In this document: piece after piece, positions 1-11,551 of the stretch
Position numbering within the stretch: the first letter of the stretch is position 1
Layout of the letters: each line of letters begins with the position of its first letter
Assembly: GCA_021186555.1 (NCBI GenBank)
Contig: JAJKFL010000026.1
Location: 4,231,709-4,295,708 of the forward strand
Source: Reticulitermes speratus
Taxonomy: Eukaryota; Arthropoda; Insecta; Blattodea; Rhinotermitidae
Direction: 5' to 3'
Length of the DNA: 64,000 nt
The notes under the pieces: model-generated
Seen by the model: only the letters and a program-made list of their open reading frames with translations
Database searches by the model: none
Told to the model about the DNA's origin: nothing
Program-made: the position numbers and the translations under genes

Positions 1-138
1 ATCCTTATGTTAATACTGTTATCAGAAGGACAAACGGGCGAAGCCTGGGAGCCTTCAGGCAAAGCAGTGCTCTTTCGGGTGTCTGGTAGAAAAGTGCTTT
101 CATACTGTTCTCGTCTTCAGTGGGTTTATCTGTAATTA

Positions 139-323
139 CAGTCGAACTCGGTTATAACGTCATGAAGGGGACTGAATATTTTGTGTCGTTATAAGCGAGT
201 GTTGTTATAACCGAGGAGTATAATGTTATGGTTAACAGTGAGGAATTAATTGGTACCACAGAATGTCTGACGTTATAGGCGAGGTGTTGTATAAACCGAT
301 GTCGTTATAAGCGGGTTCGACTG
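139..323 (+). mobile_element. Tigger/pogo-like MITE, about 185 bp
   Basis: The ends are inverted: CAGTCGAACTCGGTTATAACG on the left and CGTTATAAGCGGGTTCGACTG on the right. A TA dinucleotide flanks each side, the Tc1/mariner target duplication. CAGT...ACTG termini are typical of the pogo/Tigger branch. There is no transposase, so it is non-autonomous. A diverged inverted copy lies at 53770-53958. Confidence 0.72.
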
Positions 324-325
324 TA

Positions 326-1204
326 TTTTCTAATATTTTTTACACCTCCGAACATACAAAGGGTTTTTTTTATATTATCTGTACCGTGCATTTTAGTAAT
401 TAAATAATTATTTATGCATTTGTTGGAATAAATAATTAATTAAATACAAATGTTTGTTCGAGTTAACAACGGAGCCCAATAAGGAAGGTGGACGGAGCGG
501 TTTTAACTGGCACGGACGAACTTCGTGACCGCGTGCTTCATATGCAGAAGTGCAGTGGCTGTGGCCCGATGCACCGCTGTTCGCCTGCAGAAGTTACGTG
601 CAGTCACACGCACGTCGCTATACGCAACATGACGCAGTCAGTAACCCCACGTGTGTGCAGTCTGTTCCAGCGTGCTGCCAGGATACTGCACTTTGGGAAC
701 AGAACTGCGTGACTAGTGGATCAGTGCCCGTCTTGTTGACACGTGGCAACACTTGACGAATAACAAAGCTGAGCGTGAGAGCTACGTTGTCGTTTTTCGC
801 ACCCACACGCTCCTCTCGTCCTTCTTACTAAGCTGCGATGTCGACTCACGTGGCATCGCTGTTTAATTTGAATATTTTTGCGCGGGGACAAAGCCGATTG
901 TTCACGTTGCTTTAAACAGGTTGACACTGAGTATTGACAATGTCTGTTCGTGTTTTTTTTGGACAGGTAGAGGATCTGTATAGTTCGGGACTCAACTTTG
1001 TGCCCCTGTAAGGAATTGCGATACGCATTGCCTGGCATGGTGACATGCTTGCTAGTAGCAGTTGTGAGAATTTGACGAGCGGTTAAGTGTCTGTGTGGAT
1101 GACTTCGTAAGGAAGGTCAATCGGGGAACGTGTGTTTGTTAAGAAAGTAGACAGTCACTAGCGAATTATTTATGATAAACTCGCAACTTTTACCTTTCGC
1201 GGAG
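326..1204. other. Unassigned, no gene seen
   Basis: AT-rich to 470, then more GC-rich. Short chance frames only (for example 488-712 plus). No splice-bounded coding, repeat match or structure recognised. Confidence 0.5.
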
Positions 1205-1477
1205 AGACTGGATAGCTCAGTCAGTATGGTGACTAAGACTACGGACTCGAATATTCGGGGTTCGAATCCTGGTAGGGGTAACAGATGTTTCCTCCGAAAC
1301 GTCCTTACCGGCTGCGGGGCCCATCTAGCCTACTAGTCACTGGATACCGGGGGCTCTTTCCCCGGGGGTAAAGTGGTCTGAGCGTGAGACTGACCACATC
1401 CATGTAGTTCCGAGGTTAAGAATGAGTGGATCTGTACTTCCACACTCCCTCTGCATGCCTTCATGGCGTACGAAGGG
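1205..1477 (+). mobile_element. tRNA-derived SINE, family A, copy 1
   Basis: The head has pol III box A (TAGCTCAGTCAGTATGGTG) and box B (GGTTCGAATCC). A conserved body follows: CGAAACGTCC, GGGGCCCA, a pyrimidine-rich then CCCCGGGGGTAAAG segment, GACCAC..CATC, GGTTAAGAATGAGTGGA, and an end containing CCTTCATGGC. The same head and body recur many times in the window, so this is a SINE and not a tRNA gene. Confidence 0.85.
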
Positions 1478-2262
1478 AAATTTTGTTTCTGAACTTAACG
1501 CTCGCTGCCCCAAAATGTGCTTTTGTCTGCAGTAAATGGACATCAAGGTCAATAGGGTCAGAGTGACGCAATGTATAAGTTGCACCCATTTCAGCGTGGT
1601 CACGGCGGATTGAGTGTGCCACGCAGTATAGCCACATCGCGGGGTCTTGTCCCGCAGGGTCATCGCCCCTGCCCAGACACCTTGGTCACGGCGGTGCCAC
1701 GTGGCGTTGCGCGCTTGACCTGTCGCGCCAGTCAGTCAGTCAGTCACAGCGTTCCCAAACTCTTGTGGCCGCAGATAATGGCAGCCGAGACAGAAACGAA
1801 GTCATAAAGAGGAAAGGAATCTACACATTCTTCTTGTAAGGTTTATACAAAGCCGAAAGACAAAGGAAATTAAATTCTGAGTGGTGGGAAGTTTGTAGGC
1901 GCTCTGGACTTGTGTTCGGCAAGTAGGCGGTTCGAATCTTGTCGGGTTTACCTGCTGGTCTCACTGCTTGTCCGTCGTATTACTTAGTCTCTGCAAGCAG
2001 TGACAGTTTAGTAGCTGGAAACGTGAAACATACTTCATCCAGAGCTTCACGCTCTCGCCGTTTGTCGCCTGTTCCCGTCTTGTTTGAAGGCCGTCATCTG
2101 AAGCAGCATCTTTAAATAACCTGAAAAATAAACGAGTAATAGATAATTAAATTGCAGAGAAATTTTTGTGAAACATATGAGAATAGTTTGCTCAGTAGCA
2201 GCGCGGGTATAGGACTAGAAATTTACACAGGACATTCCTGTGCAATGTACTCGTATTAACCA
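1478..2262. other. Unassigned; small tRNA-like fragment near 1930
   Basis: A GC-rich patch at 1590-1750 with a (CAGT)n run at about 1731-1745. A lone box-B-like GCGGTTCGAATCTTG lies near 1928. Otherwise nothing recognised. Confidence 0.4.
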
Positions 2263-2331
2263 CTCAACGCCCAGTGGTTACTGTATGTACCACCATGTTT
2301 AACATTCACAAATTCTACGTTCTGCCCACAC

Positions 2332-3927
2332 AGTGTATTTATGTGTTTTGTGTGGATCTCAGAACAAACAGCGATTATTTCACTGTACAGCATTAACTGA
2401 CTGGTTTGTATAACTGAGACGGAGTGTGTTTACTGCGCGGTACGGACTGTATTTATGTGTTTTGTGTGGATCTCAGAACAAACAGCGATTATTTCACTGT
2501 ACAGCATTAACTGACTGGTTTGTATAACTGAGACGGAGTGTGTTTACTGCGCGGTACGGACTGTATTTATGTGTTTTGTGTGGATCTCAGAACAGACAGC
2601 GATTATTTCACTGTACAGCATTAACTGACTGGTTTGTATAACTGAGACGGAGTGTGTTTACTCCGCGGTACGGACTGTATTTATGTGTTTTGTGTGGATC
2701 TCAGAACAGACAGCGATTATTTCACTGTACAGCATTAACTGACTGGTTTGTATAACTGAGACGGAGTGTGTTTACTGCGCGGTACGGACTGTATTTATGT
2801 GTTTTGTGTGGATCTCAGAACAGACAGCGATTATTTCACTGTACAGCATTAACTGACTGGTTTGTATAACTGAGACGGAGTGTGTTTACTCCGCGGTACG
2901 GACTGTATTTATGTGTTTTGTGTGGATCTCAGAACAGACAGCGATTATTTCACTGTACAGCATTAACTGACTGGTTTGTATAACTGAGACGGAGTGTGTT
3001 TACTCCGCGGTACGGACTGTATTTATGTGTTTTGTGTGGATCTCAGAACAGACAGCGATTATTTCACTGTACAGCATTAACTGACTGGTTTGTATAACTG
3101 AGACGGAGTGTGTTTACTGCGCGGTACGGACTGTATTTATGTGTTTTGTGTGGATCTCAGAACAGACAGCGATTATTTCACTGTACAGCATTAACTGACT
3201 GGTTTGTATAACTGAGACGGAGTGTGTTTACTGCGCGGTACGGACTGTATTTATGTGTTTTGTGTGGATCTCAGAACAGACAGCGATTATTTCACTGTAC
3301 AGCATTAACTGACTGGTTTGTATAACTGAGACGGAGTGTGTTTACTGCGCGGTACGGACTGTATTTATGTGTTTTGTGTGGATCTCAGAACAGACAGCGA
3401 TTATTTCACTGTACAGCATTAACTGACTGGTTTGTATAACTGAGACGGAGTGTGTTTACTCCGCGGTACGGACTGTATTTATGTGTTTTGTGTGGATCTC
3501 AGAACAGACAGCGATTATTTCACTGTACAGCATTAACTGACTGGTTTGTATAACTGAGACGGAGTGTGTTTACTCCGCGGTACGGACTGTATTTATGTGT
3601 TTTGTGTGGATCTCAGAACAGACAGCGATTATTTCACTGTACAGCATTAACTGACTGGTTTGTATAACTGAGACGGAGTGTGTTTACTGCGCGGTACGGA
3701 CTGTATTTATGTGTTTTGTGTGGATCTCAGAACAGACAGCGATTATTTCACTGTACAGCATTAACTGACTGGTTTGTATAACTGAGACGGAGTGTGTTTA
3801 CTGCGCGGTACGGACTGTATTTATGTGTTTTGTGTGGATCTCAGAACAAACAGCGATTATTTCACTATACAGCATTAACTGACTGGTTTGTATAACTGAG
3901 ACGGAGTGTGTTTACTGCGCGGTACGA
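2332..3927 (-). repeat. 114-bp tandem array, 14 copies, within a TATA-headed element
   Basis: Fourteen head-to-tail copies of a 114-bp unit (for example GATCTCAGAACAGACAGCG) are nearly identical apart from scattered G/C and A/G variants. In element orientation this is the minus strand. The conserved unique tail, with TACGTTCTGCCCACACAGTG, lies at about 2263-2331. The TATA-like head (TTTAAAGACCCAG when read on minus) lies just after 3927. The same three-part plan recurs at 6.5, 13.3 and 16.3 kb in plus orientation. Confidence 0.9.
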
Positions 3928-4200
3928 ACTGGGTCTTTAAATGTGATTCAGTTTGATATTGACCTTTAAAACTTACTAAACTTGCTAAAACTTACTTTAC
4001 GTTTCACAACACATTTTTGTGTACGAAGAACTTCCAACGACATACGTTGACAGAGCATCTGATAGTGCGAAGTGATTAGTTCTTACACATCTTCTGCATC
4101 TGAATATGACAACCAGTTTTACGTTGTGTTCACCGTGCTTTTTGATAACATTCAACAATTAAACCAACATGTGCACTTTATTTCTTAGGTGTGTTCATTG

Positions 4201-4243
4201 ACCCTACACATGTTTCGGCTGCAACAGAGCCATCATCAGGGGT
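4201..4243 (-). ncRNA. Hammerhead-ribozyme-like motif (element A, tail-side arm)
   Basis: Read on the minus strand: stem I CCC, core CTGATGA (4233-4239), one T, stem II GGCT/AGCC with a 7-nt loop, GAAAC (4212-4216), a 4-nt loop, GTA as the NUH cleavage triplet, then GGG pairing with the CCC. All conserved core bases of a type I hammerhead with minimal stem III are present. The extra T before stem II is shared by all copies in the window. Activity untested. Confidence 0.58.
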
Positions 4244-4327
4244 TCAAGGTCACGTTTACTTCAACATTCACTGTTCAGTGGTGATACCAAATGGAACAGT
4301 GAATGTTAAAGTGAACGTGACCTTGAA

Positions 4328-4370
4328 CCCCCTGATGATGGCTCTGTTGCAGCCGAAACATGTGTAGGGT
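4328..4370 (+). ncRNA. Hammerhead-ribozyme-like motif (element A, second arm)
   Basis: This is the inverted partner of the motif at 4201-4243: CTGATGA at 4332-4338, stem II GGCT/AGCC, GAAAC at 4355-4359, NUH triplet GTA at 4364-4366 and GGG just after. Predicted cleavage would follow A4366. Confidence 0.55.
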
Positions 4371-4416
4371 CAATGAACATACCTAAGAAATAAAGTGCAT
4401 TTGTTGAATGACAACC

Positions 4417-5160
4417 GGCGGTATGTGTTACTTAAGGCGTTCAGGTATCTGACACCGTGTGCTGTGCTTAGAACCGCGCTGCATATTTACCAGCTTTGAA
4501 GGAAGTTACTTGCACCTCGTCACTATGTGAAAATGACAGGGAACGGTCAAACACACATTATCTATGGAGTGTCTTTGTTTAAAGCTACTTTCTCAAAACA
4601 CGGAGTACGAAATCCCAAATGTATCACGGCCCCCCCCCCCCCCCAATACAAAAAAAATCTACCGACCAATTTGCGATGGGGTTCCTCAAAATTCCTGAGG
4701 CCTTGCGTACCTGCGTATTTTGCCTACACGATAAAATGCTCCAGCTCACATGGGGGGGAGGGGGGGTTTCAGTAGTGCCCCCAAAGAATTTGTGGCCGTT
4801 TCGTGTCCAAATTATTTCCGATAGGATCGCTGTGGCATGCTGTTGTCCCTTCGTTATTGCGACTTTGGTTTTGTTTACGGAGTTTCGTATTTTGCGTAGT
4901 CTTCGTTGTGTCTGCCCCTGGCAATTGGCTTGCGTGTGTGTGCACCCTGAACTGGGGCCCTGTTTTCCCTTCCCGGTCTCCACATTGGAATTCATACAAG
5001 ACAGACGACACAGAGGCATGCCACACCGACATTCCGCTTCCGCCCGTCCTCCCCAGTATTACGCGTGTGCGTTATTGAAATGCAAATATTGCGTGTCATA
5101 TTGACCGGGGTGAGAATGTTGAAGTCCAATTTCGATTTTAATTCATTAACTAATTCCATG
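4417..5160. other. Unassigned; homopolymer C and G runs
   Basis: A 15-base poly(C) at 4630-4644 and G-rich GGGGGGGAGGGGGGG near 4752. The open frames here are driven by low complexity. A conserved-looking GC patch at 4900-5060 is not recognised. Confidence 0.4.
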
Positions 5161-5402
5161 ATACAATATCGACCTTCCAGTCATACAATATCGACCTTCC
5201 AGTCATACAATATCGACCTTCCAGTCATACAATATCGACCTTCCAGTCATACAATATCGACCTTCCAGTCATACAATATCGACCTTCCAGTCATACAATA
5301 TCGACCTTCCAGTCATACAATATCGACCTTCCAGTCATACAATATCGACCTTCCAGTCATACAATATCGACCTTCCAGTCATACAATATCGACCTTCCAG
5401 TC
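5161..5402 (+). repeat. 22-bp perfect tandem array, 11 copies
   Basis: The unit ATACAATATCGACCTTCCAG plus TC is repeated 11 times without a single change (242 bp). As 22 is not a multiple of 3, the reading frame cycles. The 131-codon open frame over it (5065-5460) is a by-product. Confidence 0.97.
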
Positions 5403-5429
5403 ACTCAGTGATGCTGATGATGATGGTGA

Positions 5430-5692
5430 GTTGGGTAGCTCAGTGTATATAGTGACTTAGGCTGTTGTCTGAATGATTCGAATCCTGGCATGTGCGAGAC
5501 GTTTTTCTCTTCCCCGAAACGTCCAGACGGACCCTGGGGGCCCACCGAGCGTCCTATTCGATGGGTACCGGAGGATTTCTTTCCAGGGGTAAAGCGGCCG
5601 GTGCGTGAAGCTGACCGCCCACCTCCATCTAGCGCCGAGGTTAAGAATGCAGTCATCCACCACGTATGCCCTGATGGCATGCACAGGACTGT
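5430..5692 (+). mobile_element. SINE family A, copy 2
   Basis: The tRNA-like head (GGGTAGCTCAGTGTATATAG, box B GATTCGAATCCTGG) is followed by the family A body, with CGAAACGTCCAGACGGACCC, GGGGTAAAGCGGCCG, GCGCCGAGGTTAAGAATG and the end GATGGCATGCACAGG. It starts only about 30 bp after the 22-bp array. Confidence 0.85.
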
Positions 5693-5884
5693 TATACCTA
5701 CTTTTATGAAAGGGGAACGTTCATCACCGTATTCACAAAATCGTGCCGTATCCCAACCCATAGGTTCATATCTTATTGTTCTATAACCCATTAAATATTG
5801 TCTTCTGCGCCAAGATTTCTGAAGTGGTGTGTTTCCTTGATCAAAACTGTACACCCACCTGTGAGACGACACGGTGAAACCCGC

Positions 5885-6126
5885 AAGGCATATACGGGGT
5901 GTGGAATATAACTCCACTCATTCTTAATTCCTGCACTAGATGGAGGTGAGTGGTTAGCCCCATGTCCCGGCCCCCGCCTACACATTGAATAGGAAGCTGG
6001 GTGGGCCCCGCTGTCGGTCTGGGCGTTTTGGAGAAAAGAATAACCCCTTACACCTGCTGGGATTCGAACCTCATATTATCCAGACGTAGCCTACGTCACT
6101 GTGGTGACTGAGCTATCCCGGCTCCC
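5885..6126 (-). mobile_element. SINE family A, copy 3, minus strand
   Basis: Reverse orientation: the end segment comes first (ATACGGGGTGTGGAATATA), then CTAGATGGAGGTGAG and the body. Reverse box B (GGGATTCGAACC) is near 6058 and reverse box A (ACTGAGCTATCCCGGCTCCC) at 6107-6126. Nearly full length. Confidence 0.82.
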
Positions 6127-6529
6127 AGTCTTCTGTGCAGACTGATACATTGTGTTTGCACCGGATGACGTCAACATGAAAGGGATGTACAGTGCATGTA
6201 GAAGGTACGGGAGACTGCTCTTACCTTTTCATTCTGATAGTTTCTGATAATGTTCGGTTATAGTTAGTGTGCATTTGGTGCGGGTAATATGAAGTGTATG
6301 TAGGTTACATTGTGTTGTGTGATGTTTGTAGGAAGGGCTCGAAACAGACGCATATGTTAGAGGTTGTGTCTGTCCGTCTGTCGAATGTTTAATGTCAGAA
6401 ATTGTGTAACGAGTTCTGATTAAATTCAGAATTGGAACTCCGCAGTATAGCTTGATACATTAATTTAAACTTGGTTTGTATTGGTGTAGTATGAAGTTTA
6501 ACTCTCCAAGGACCGAGTTTAACCGGAGT

Positions 6530-7345
6530 TATATATAAACACACAGTCCGTACCGCGCAGTAAACACACTCCGTCTCGGTTATACAAACCAGTCAGTTAA
6601 TGTTGTACAGTGAAATAATCGCTGTTTGTTCTGAGATCCACACAAAACACATAAATACACTGTGTGGGCAGAACGTAGAATTTGTGAATGTTAAACGTGG
6701 CGGTACATATAGTAACCACTGGGCTTTAAAGGGCTACAGTCCGTACCGCGCAGTAAACACACTCCGTCTCAGTTATACAAACCAATCAGTTAATGTTGTA
6801 CAGTGAAATAATCGCTGTTTGTTCTGAGATCCACACAAAACACATAAATACAGTCCGTACCGCGCAGTAAACACACTCCGTCTCAGTTATACAAACCAGT
6901 CAGTTAATGTTGTACAGTGAAATAATCGTTGTTTGTTCTGAGATCCACACAAAACACATAAATACAGTCCGTACCGCGCAGTAAACACACTCCGTCTCAG
7001 TTATACAAACCAGTCATTAATGTTGTACAGTGAAATAATCGTTGTTTGTTCTGAGATCCACACAAAACACATAAATACAGTCCGTACCGCGCAGTAAACA
7101 CACTCCGTCTCAGTTATACAAACCAGTCAGTTAATGTTGTACAGTGAAATAATCGTGTTTGTTCTGAGATCCACACAAAACACATAAATACAGTCCGTAC
7201 CGCGCAGTAAACACACTCCGTCTCAGTTATACAAACCAGTCAGTTAATGCTGTACAGTGAAATAATCGCTGTTTGTTCTGAGATCCACACAAAACACATA
7301 AATACACTGTGTGGGCAGAACTTAGAATTTTTTTTGTGTGTGAAA
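6530..7345 (+). repeat. 114-bp repeat elements: one single-copy unit followed by a 5-copy array
   Basis: The first element has a TATATAAA head at about 6533, one 114-bp unit (6544-6657) and the unique tail (TGTGTGGGCAGAACGTAGAA...GTAACCACTGGGC) to about 6730. A second element follows at once: five units (starts near 6737, 6851, 6965, 7078, 7190), then the same tail in diverged form to about 7375. The unit is the reverse complement of that at 2332-3927. Confidence 0.88.
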
Positions 7346-7399
7346 CACTCTGGTAAGTATAGTAACCACTGGTCCCCAAAGGGTTTAATAAAGTTTATG

Positions 7400-8797
7400 T
7401 TTACCAAAAGCGACCAACCTATACAGAAGTGAGTGCAGGTCGTAGTATATACACAACACACCTCATGTACGACTTCTGTTTGAATAATTTATGGTAACCT
7501 AATATACAACAGAAAAAAAATGTTTGTATAGGCTCATGTTTAGTGCGGTAGGCTTCAGAACAGTTTGTGTGTATTGAACCTCACAGTGAGTTATGCAGAA
7601 GTTAGCAGAACGCCCAAACACAACCAGCTGTGTTTTGTGTCACTGTGGCCCTTCAGCCTTCAGCCTGAGACTGCAGATGGCTCTGCTTGTTGTGCCAGAG
7701 AGAGCAGAAGCCATGGCACTCCAGGTAGTGGTATTCGGCCACCCGGAGCTCAGCGTGACCCATAGTGACCCCTAGAGGTCAAGTCGTGGGCCGTCAAACT
7801 GACGTCATAAATGACAATCTCAATACAATAATATATCCAGGTGTCTGGTCCATTGATAGCGATCAGCAGTGGAGGGGAAAGGGGCGTGGCGTGACCCGCA
7901 TAGCACGCACACGCGCCGTCGGCAGGTTGGCAGGCTGAGCGCCTGGTATGCGGCGAAATTCAGGTCCTTGTTCTTGTGGGCTGTAACGCGGTTCGTGTTG
8001 CAAGAGTGTCGTTACCACAAGGCCGAGGACTGAGGTCACGTGATCAGGTGCTCGAATACAGGCCCTCCAGCTTTCCGTCCCCAGTCGGGGGCGTGGATGT
8101 ACGTCGAAATTTTAGTTTGTGTCCTTTTGTAGATAGAGGCCTTGCGACCGGCCGACTCCTCGTACAGGGTACCTTACTGACCGTTGAAAGACTAGTGGTA
8201 ATTATATTTACCACCAAGTGTAACACTATAAACTCTGTATGTTGTGTATTGTGTACGTCTGTCCCTCCACAGTATTTTAACCGATCGACATCTCTTGTGG
8301 AATCAAACTGTTTTTGTAATGTGATACGACCTGAATCTTTGTACGCTCGTCCCCCGAAGTTACGTCGTAATTTGTTCCGAGACCGGTGACCTAAGTCGAG
8401 ACGACGTAAATCGATGCGTATTTTGTCCTAAAAGCAACGTTAAAATGTGGAGGGTAGTTCCAGATGTGCCCTGACTTAAAAAAATAGTACGTGTCTGTAC
8501 TTACGAAAAATGACAAGTGACAATTTAAGCAGGAGGTACTTCCTCTTGAACTTTAGGCGGGATCATCTGGATCATCATCTCCAAATGTCCTCCAGCAGAA
8601 CTGGTGGCGATACAAGAGTCCTCGGAAGATGACTTGAAATCAAGCACAAAGTCTGGCGATACAAAGACTCCGTCATCTCTTTCAGAATCTCGTCATATCG
8701 AGCAAACATCCTCGTAGGTCCTTGTCTAGTTAATGCCGCTCGCAGCCCGTTCCATTCAATGTACTCAGACACTTTCATACGGGCTTCAGTCATGAGA
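7400..8797. other. Unassigned, moderately GC-rich, no supported gene
   Basis: Short frames (7565-7775 plus, 7976-8389 plus, 8575-8793 minus) lack splice context or recognised motifs. The 137-codon frame at 7976 starts in GC-rich sequence but decays. Could hold an unrecognised upstream exon of the main gene. Confidence 0.35.
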
Positions 8798-9001
8798 TAT
8801 GCGCTCTTCTAGGATATAACGAAACGTCGAGTGGTAATCCTTTACTGACGTTTCGGGACAACGTATCGGTCTCATCTACAACTTTCAAGAAGGGTCTAAG
8901 AAGAAATGGATTCTTGACCCTTGAAGATGGGACCGATACGTTGTCCGGCAACGTCGGTGGAGGATTACCACTCGACGCTTCGTAATATTCCAGAAGAGCG
9001 C
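8798..9001. repeat. Inverted-repeat element with degenerate hammerhead-like core
   Basis: The left arm (8798-8888, read on minus) and right arm (8917-9001) share CCGATACGTTGTCC, GGATTACCACTCGACG and AGAAGAGCGC. The intact form of the core reads TTGAAGATGGGAC, a loop, then GTCCCGAAAC; it resembles hammerheads but starts TTGAAGA instead of CTGANGA. A single copy lies at 15826-15910. Confidence 0.6.
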
Positions 9002-9032
9002 GGATCTCGTCAACTTCGCGGCGGAAGCCTGA

Positions 9033-9750
9033 AGTCACAGCTTCAGTCAGCCCAAGCCCACTCGGTCAACTTCAAAACCGTCGTGGTCCTCACCTCAGGC
9101 ACAGCTTCAGTCAGCCCAAGCCCCCTCGGTCAACTTCAAAACTGTCGTGGTCCTCACCTCAGGCACAGCTTCAGTCAGCCCAAGCCCCCTCGGTCAACTT
9201 CAAAACTGTCGTGGTCCTCACCTCAGGCACAGCTTCAGTCAGCCCAAGCCCCCTCGGTCAACTTCAAAACCGTCGTGGTCCTCACCTCAGGCACAGCTTC
9301 AGTCAGCCCAAGCCCCCTCGGTCAACTTCAAAACTGTCGTGGTCCTCACCTCAGGCACAGCTTCAGTCAGCCCAAGCCCCCTCGGTCAACTTCAAAACCG
9401 TCGTGGTCCTCACCTCAGGCACAGCTTCAGTCAGCCCAAGCCCCCTCGGTCAACTTCAAAACCGTCGTGGTCCTCACCTCAGGCACAGCTTCAGTCAGCC
9501 CAAGCCCCCTCGGTCAACTTCAAAACTGTCGTGGTCCTCACCTCAGGCACAGCTTCAGTCAGCCCAAGCCCCTCGGTCAACTTCAAAACCGTCGTGGTCC
9601 TCACCTCAGGCACAGCTTCAGTCAGCCCAAGCCCCCTCGGTCAACTTCAAAACCGTCGTGGTCCTCACCTCAGGCACAGCTTCAGTCAGCGCAAGCCCCT
9701 CGGTCAACTTCAAAACTGTCGTGTTCCTCACCTCAGGCACAGCTTCTTCA
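9033..9750 (+). repeat. 64-bp minisatellite, about 11 copies, open in all three frames
   Basis: The unit contains TCAACTTCAAAACCGTCGTG, CTCACCTCAGGCACAGC and TCAGTCAGCCCAAGCCCCC. Starts are spaced 64 bp, with one 63-bp copy near 9534-9576. Because 64 is 1 modulo 3 and the unit has no stop in any plus frame, all three frames stay open. This gives a 311-codon reading frame (8921-9856) that is almost certainly not a gene. Confidence 0.92.
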
Positions 9751-10559
9751 AGGGCGCTTTGCTTCAGAATTCAACAAAACGTTCGTGCCCCTAATCACGA
9801 GAGTTAAGCAACTCGAAGACATCTTCAGCATCGTACGTACGAATTTTCGTACTTGACTTAATATATCGTGTCTTGGAGCAAACGACGTAAAACGAGACGT
9901 CGTAGGTTGGGGGTAATTACTGTATGTAATAGTTTAGTGTTAGGTTATGATAGGGTTAAACGGGAAACACTATTGAGAACACCGGAAAGTGGCAGACCTT
10001 GTAGCGAGCGCCATGGAGGTTAGATAGAAACATAGACATATCAGTGTACTGGCCTCGAATGACGAGAACAACTTTGACCTTGATAACGTGGTTAAGGTCC
10101 ACTATCTCAACGGGCTGACCTTGCTGAGAAAGCATAAGGTTCTGTCAATAACATTAAGTCTCTTGTCACTGCATTCTCAGCCCTCGATTTCCACTGGTCT
10201 GCATTTGTTAGACCGTTCACACAGACAGGACCGAAACTGCTGTTACGCGCATGCGCAGTTAGAACTGTTGTGGTGGCGTAGTTCTTGCAACACTACACTA
10301 ATTGCACTAATACAGCGAGCGTGGCGATGAAATACAGGCATTTGCATTCGTCTCATACATAAAGGAATGCGAAAATTCCGTGTTTTCCCACATTTATTGC
10401 CGGATTTGTGTCAAATTCGATGTAAGGGTATTTTCTTTCCTCTTCTGGCTACTTATTGTAGATGTAGAAGGTGCATCTGATTACACGCAGTGACACACAC
10501 ACACACACACACTCGGTAGTACTGCTCTGGATGAGGGATCGGCCCGTTACAGAGACCTC

Positions 10560-10670
10560 TACCTGACAACACACAACATGCACAAGAGACAGACATAAAT
10601 GCCTCCGGGAGGATTCGAACCCGCAATCCCAGCAAGCGTGGCCACCAGGCCTGGCGATGGAAAGCCTCTG
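10560..10670 (-). mobile_element. tRNA-derived SINE, family C, minus strand
   Basis: The reverse-strand box B (GGATTCGAACCCGCAATCCC) and the region GCCACCAGGCCTGGCGATGG form a tRNA-like head. The body ACACAACATGCACAAGAGAC lies to the left. I associate this sequence with Blattodean repeats from memory. One copy here. Confidence 0.6.
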
Positions 10671-10864
10671 AACATACTTAGCTTGAGCATTAATTTGGTT
10701 GTGTTAAAATCGGCGTAGGGAGGACCGTGCTTTTTGTTGCGGGCGTTAATGAAGTATTTTTTTTTGTGAAGGGCCCCGCAGCAGAAGCTACGGACGCACC
10801 GCAGCCTTAAAGGCTTATTATGCAACCCTGTGATGAAATGATAATGATGAGGTTTTTTTTCTGT

Positions 10865-10980
10865 TTTTACATTTTAACGGAGCACCGGTGGAATGAAATT
10901 GACAGGGGAAAACCGAAGTACTCGGAGAAAAACGTATCCCAGTGCCACTTTGTCCACCACAAATCCCACATGGACTAATA
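10865..10980 (-). mobile_element. SINE family D fragment
   Basis: Segments GGTGGAATGAAATTGACAGG, GTACTCGGAGAAAAACG and ACTTTGTCCACCACAAATCC match a better copy at 41005-41155 that carries the tRNA-like head. A short piece also lies near 16255-16300. Truncated. Confidence 0.6.
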
Positions 10981-11477
10981 AAGTAACATTCACGCGTGAT
11001 CCGTGAGACCGTACGGTGTTTAGGAAGCGAAGAACGCCTTGGCAAAGTCTGTGTTCTGCGTCACGGAGTCCAACTGGAAGGGCTGAAGAAAATCACGAAG
11101 CCGTATGAAGTGTGTCTCCGTTACGAGGATAGTACACTGTGCAGCTTCGCCAGTGCGCTCAGTTCCCACATACCGTGTCACTTTTCCTTTGTGACGGCAT
11201 GCAGTGACAGTGGGAGTAAGGCGCCCGGAAGGTCACACTCTCGTTTTCACTGTTGGTCGTGTGAAAGGTGCGGAAATAGCGGCGTTTTGTTGCGAGAGAG
11301 GACACAGTGATCGTCACGTGTTAAATGTGTTTCAGCTGTGTTCCTTAGGTGGTCGTGTGTGTTTGTTCCCTCTCTGCATGGCCGCCTGACGTCTCATCCG
11401 GCCGTGCGTTGCATTTCCGAAATTATTTTGATGAGAAATTTACGAAATTTTAGGGACGTATTTTGCTTATAAACTGA

Positions 11478-11545
11478 TCCGGGTTAGCTCAGTCGGTATA
11501 GAGACTAGGACGCGTACTGGACGGTCAATGGTTTGAATCCCGCCG
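11478..11545 (+). mobile_element. SINE tRNA-like head, without its usual body
   Basis: Box A (TTAGCTCAGTCGGTATAGAG) and box B (GGTTTGAATCCC) are typical of family A, but the sequence switches at about 11546 into family B. This is either a nested insertion or a chimeric SINE. Confidence 0.6.
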
Positions 11546-11551
11546 TAAAAA

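Larger units (their letters stand above)
4115..4407 (-). mobile_element. Palindromic hammerhead-bearing element A (Penelope-like, non-autonomous)
   Basis: A near-perfect inverted repeat, with arms of about 125 bp around a loop of about 17 bp, spans roughly 4149-4407. Each arm carries a hammerhead-like core. On the left only there is an extra tail of about 33 nt (4115-4148) with CACCGTG at 4131-4137. Direct repeats ATGACAACC at 4106-4114 and 4408-4416 are the likely 9-bp target duplication. The tail is shared with elements at 40.2, 56.8 and 59.9 kb. Variable-length duplications argue against a cut-and-paste transposon. Assignment to Penelope-like elements is inference. Confidence 0.68.
9857..11477. 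other. Mostly unassigned between SINE fragments
   Basis: Contains an (AC)n run at about 10493-10511 and the SINE C and D pieces listed separately. A GC-rich patch at 11000-11400 has an open frame of about 104 codons without recognised motifs. Confidence 0.4.

Noticed and set aside
5065..5460. 131-codon frame with YNIDLPV / QYRPSSHT repeats
   Set aside because: By-product of the 22-bp array.
8921..9856. 311-codon plus-strand open frame
   Set aside because: It is generated by the 64-bp minisatellite, which is open in all three frames; no independent coding evidence.
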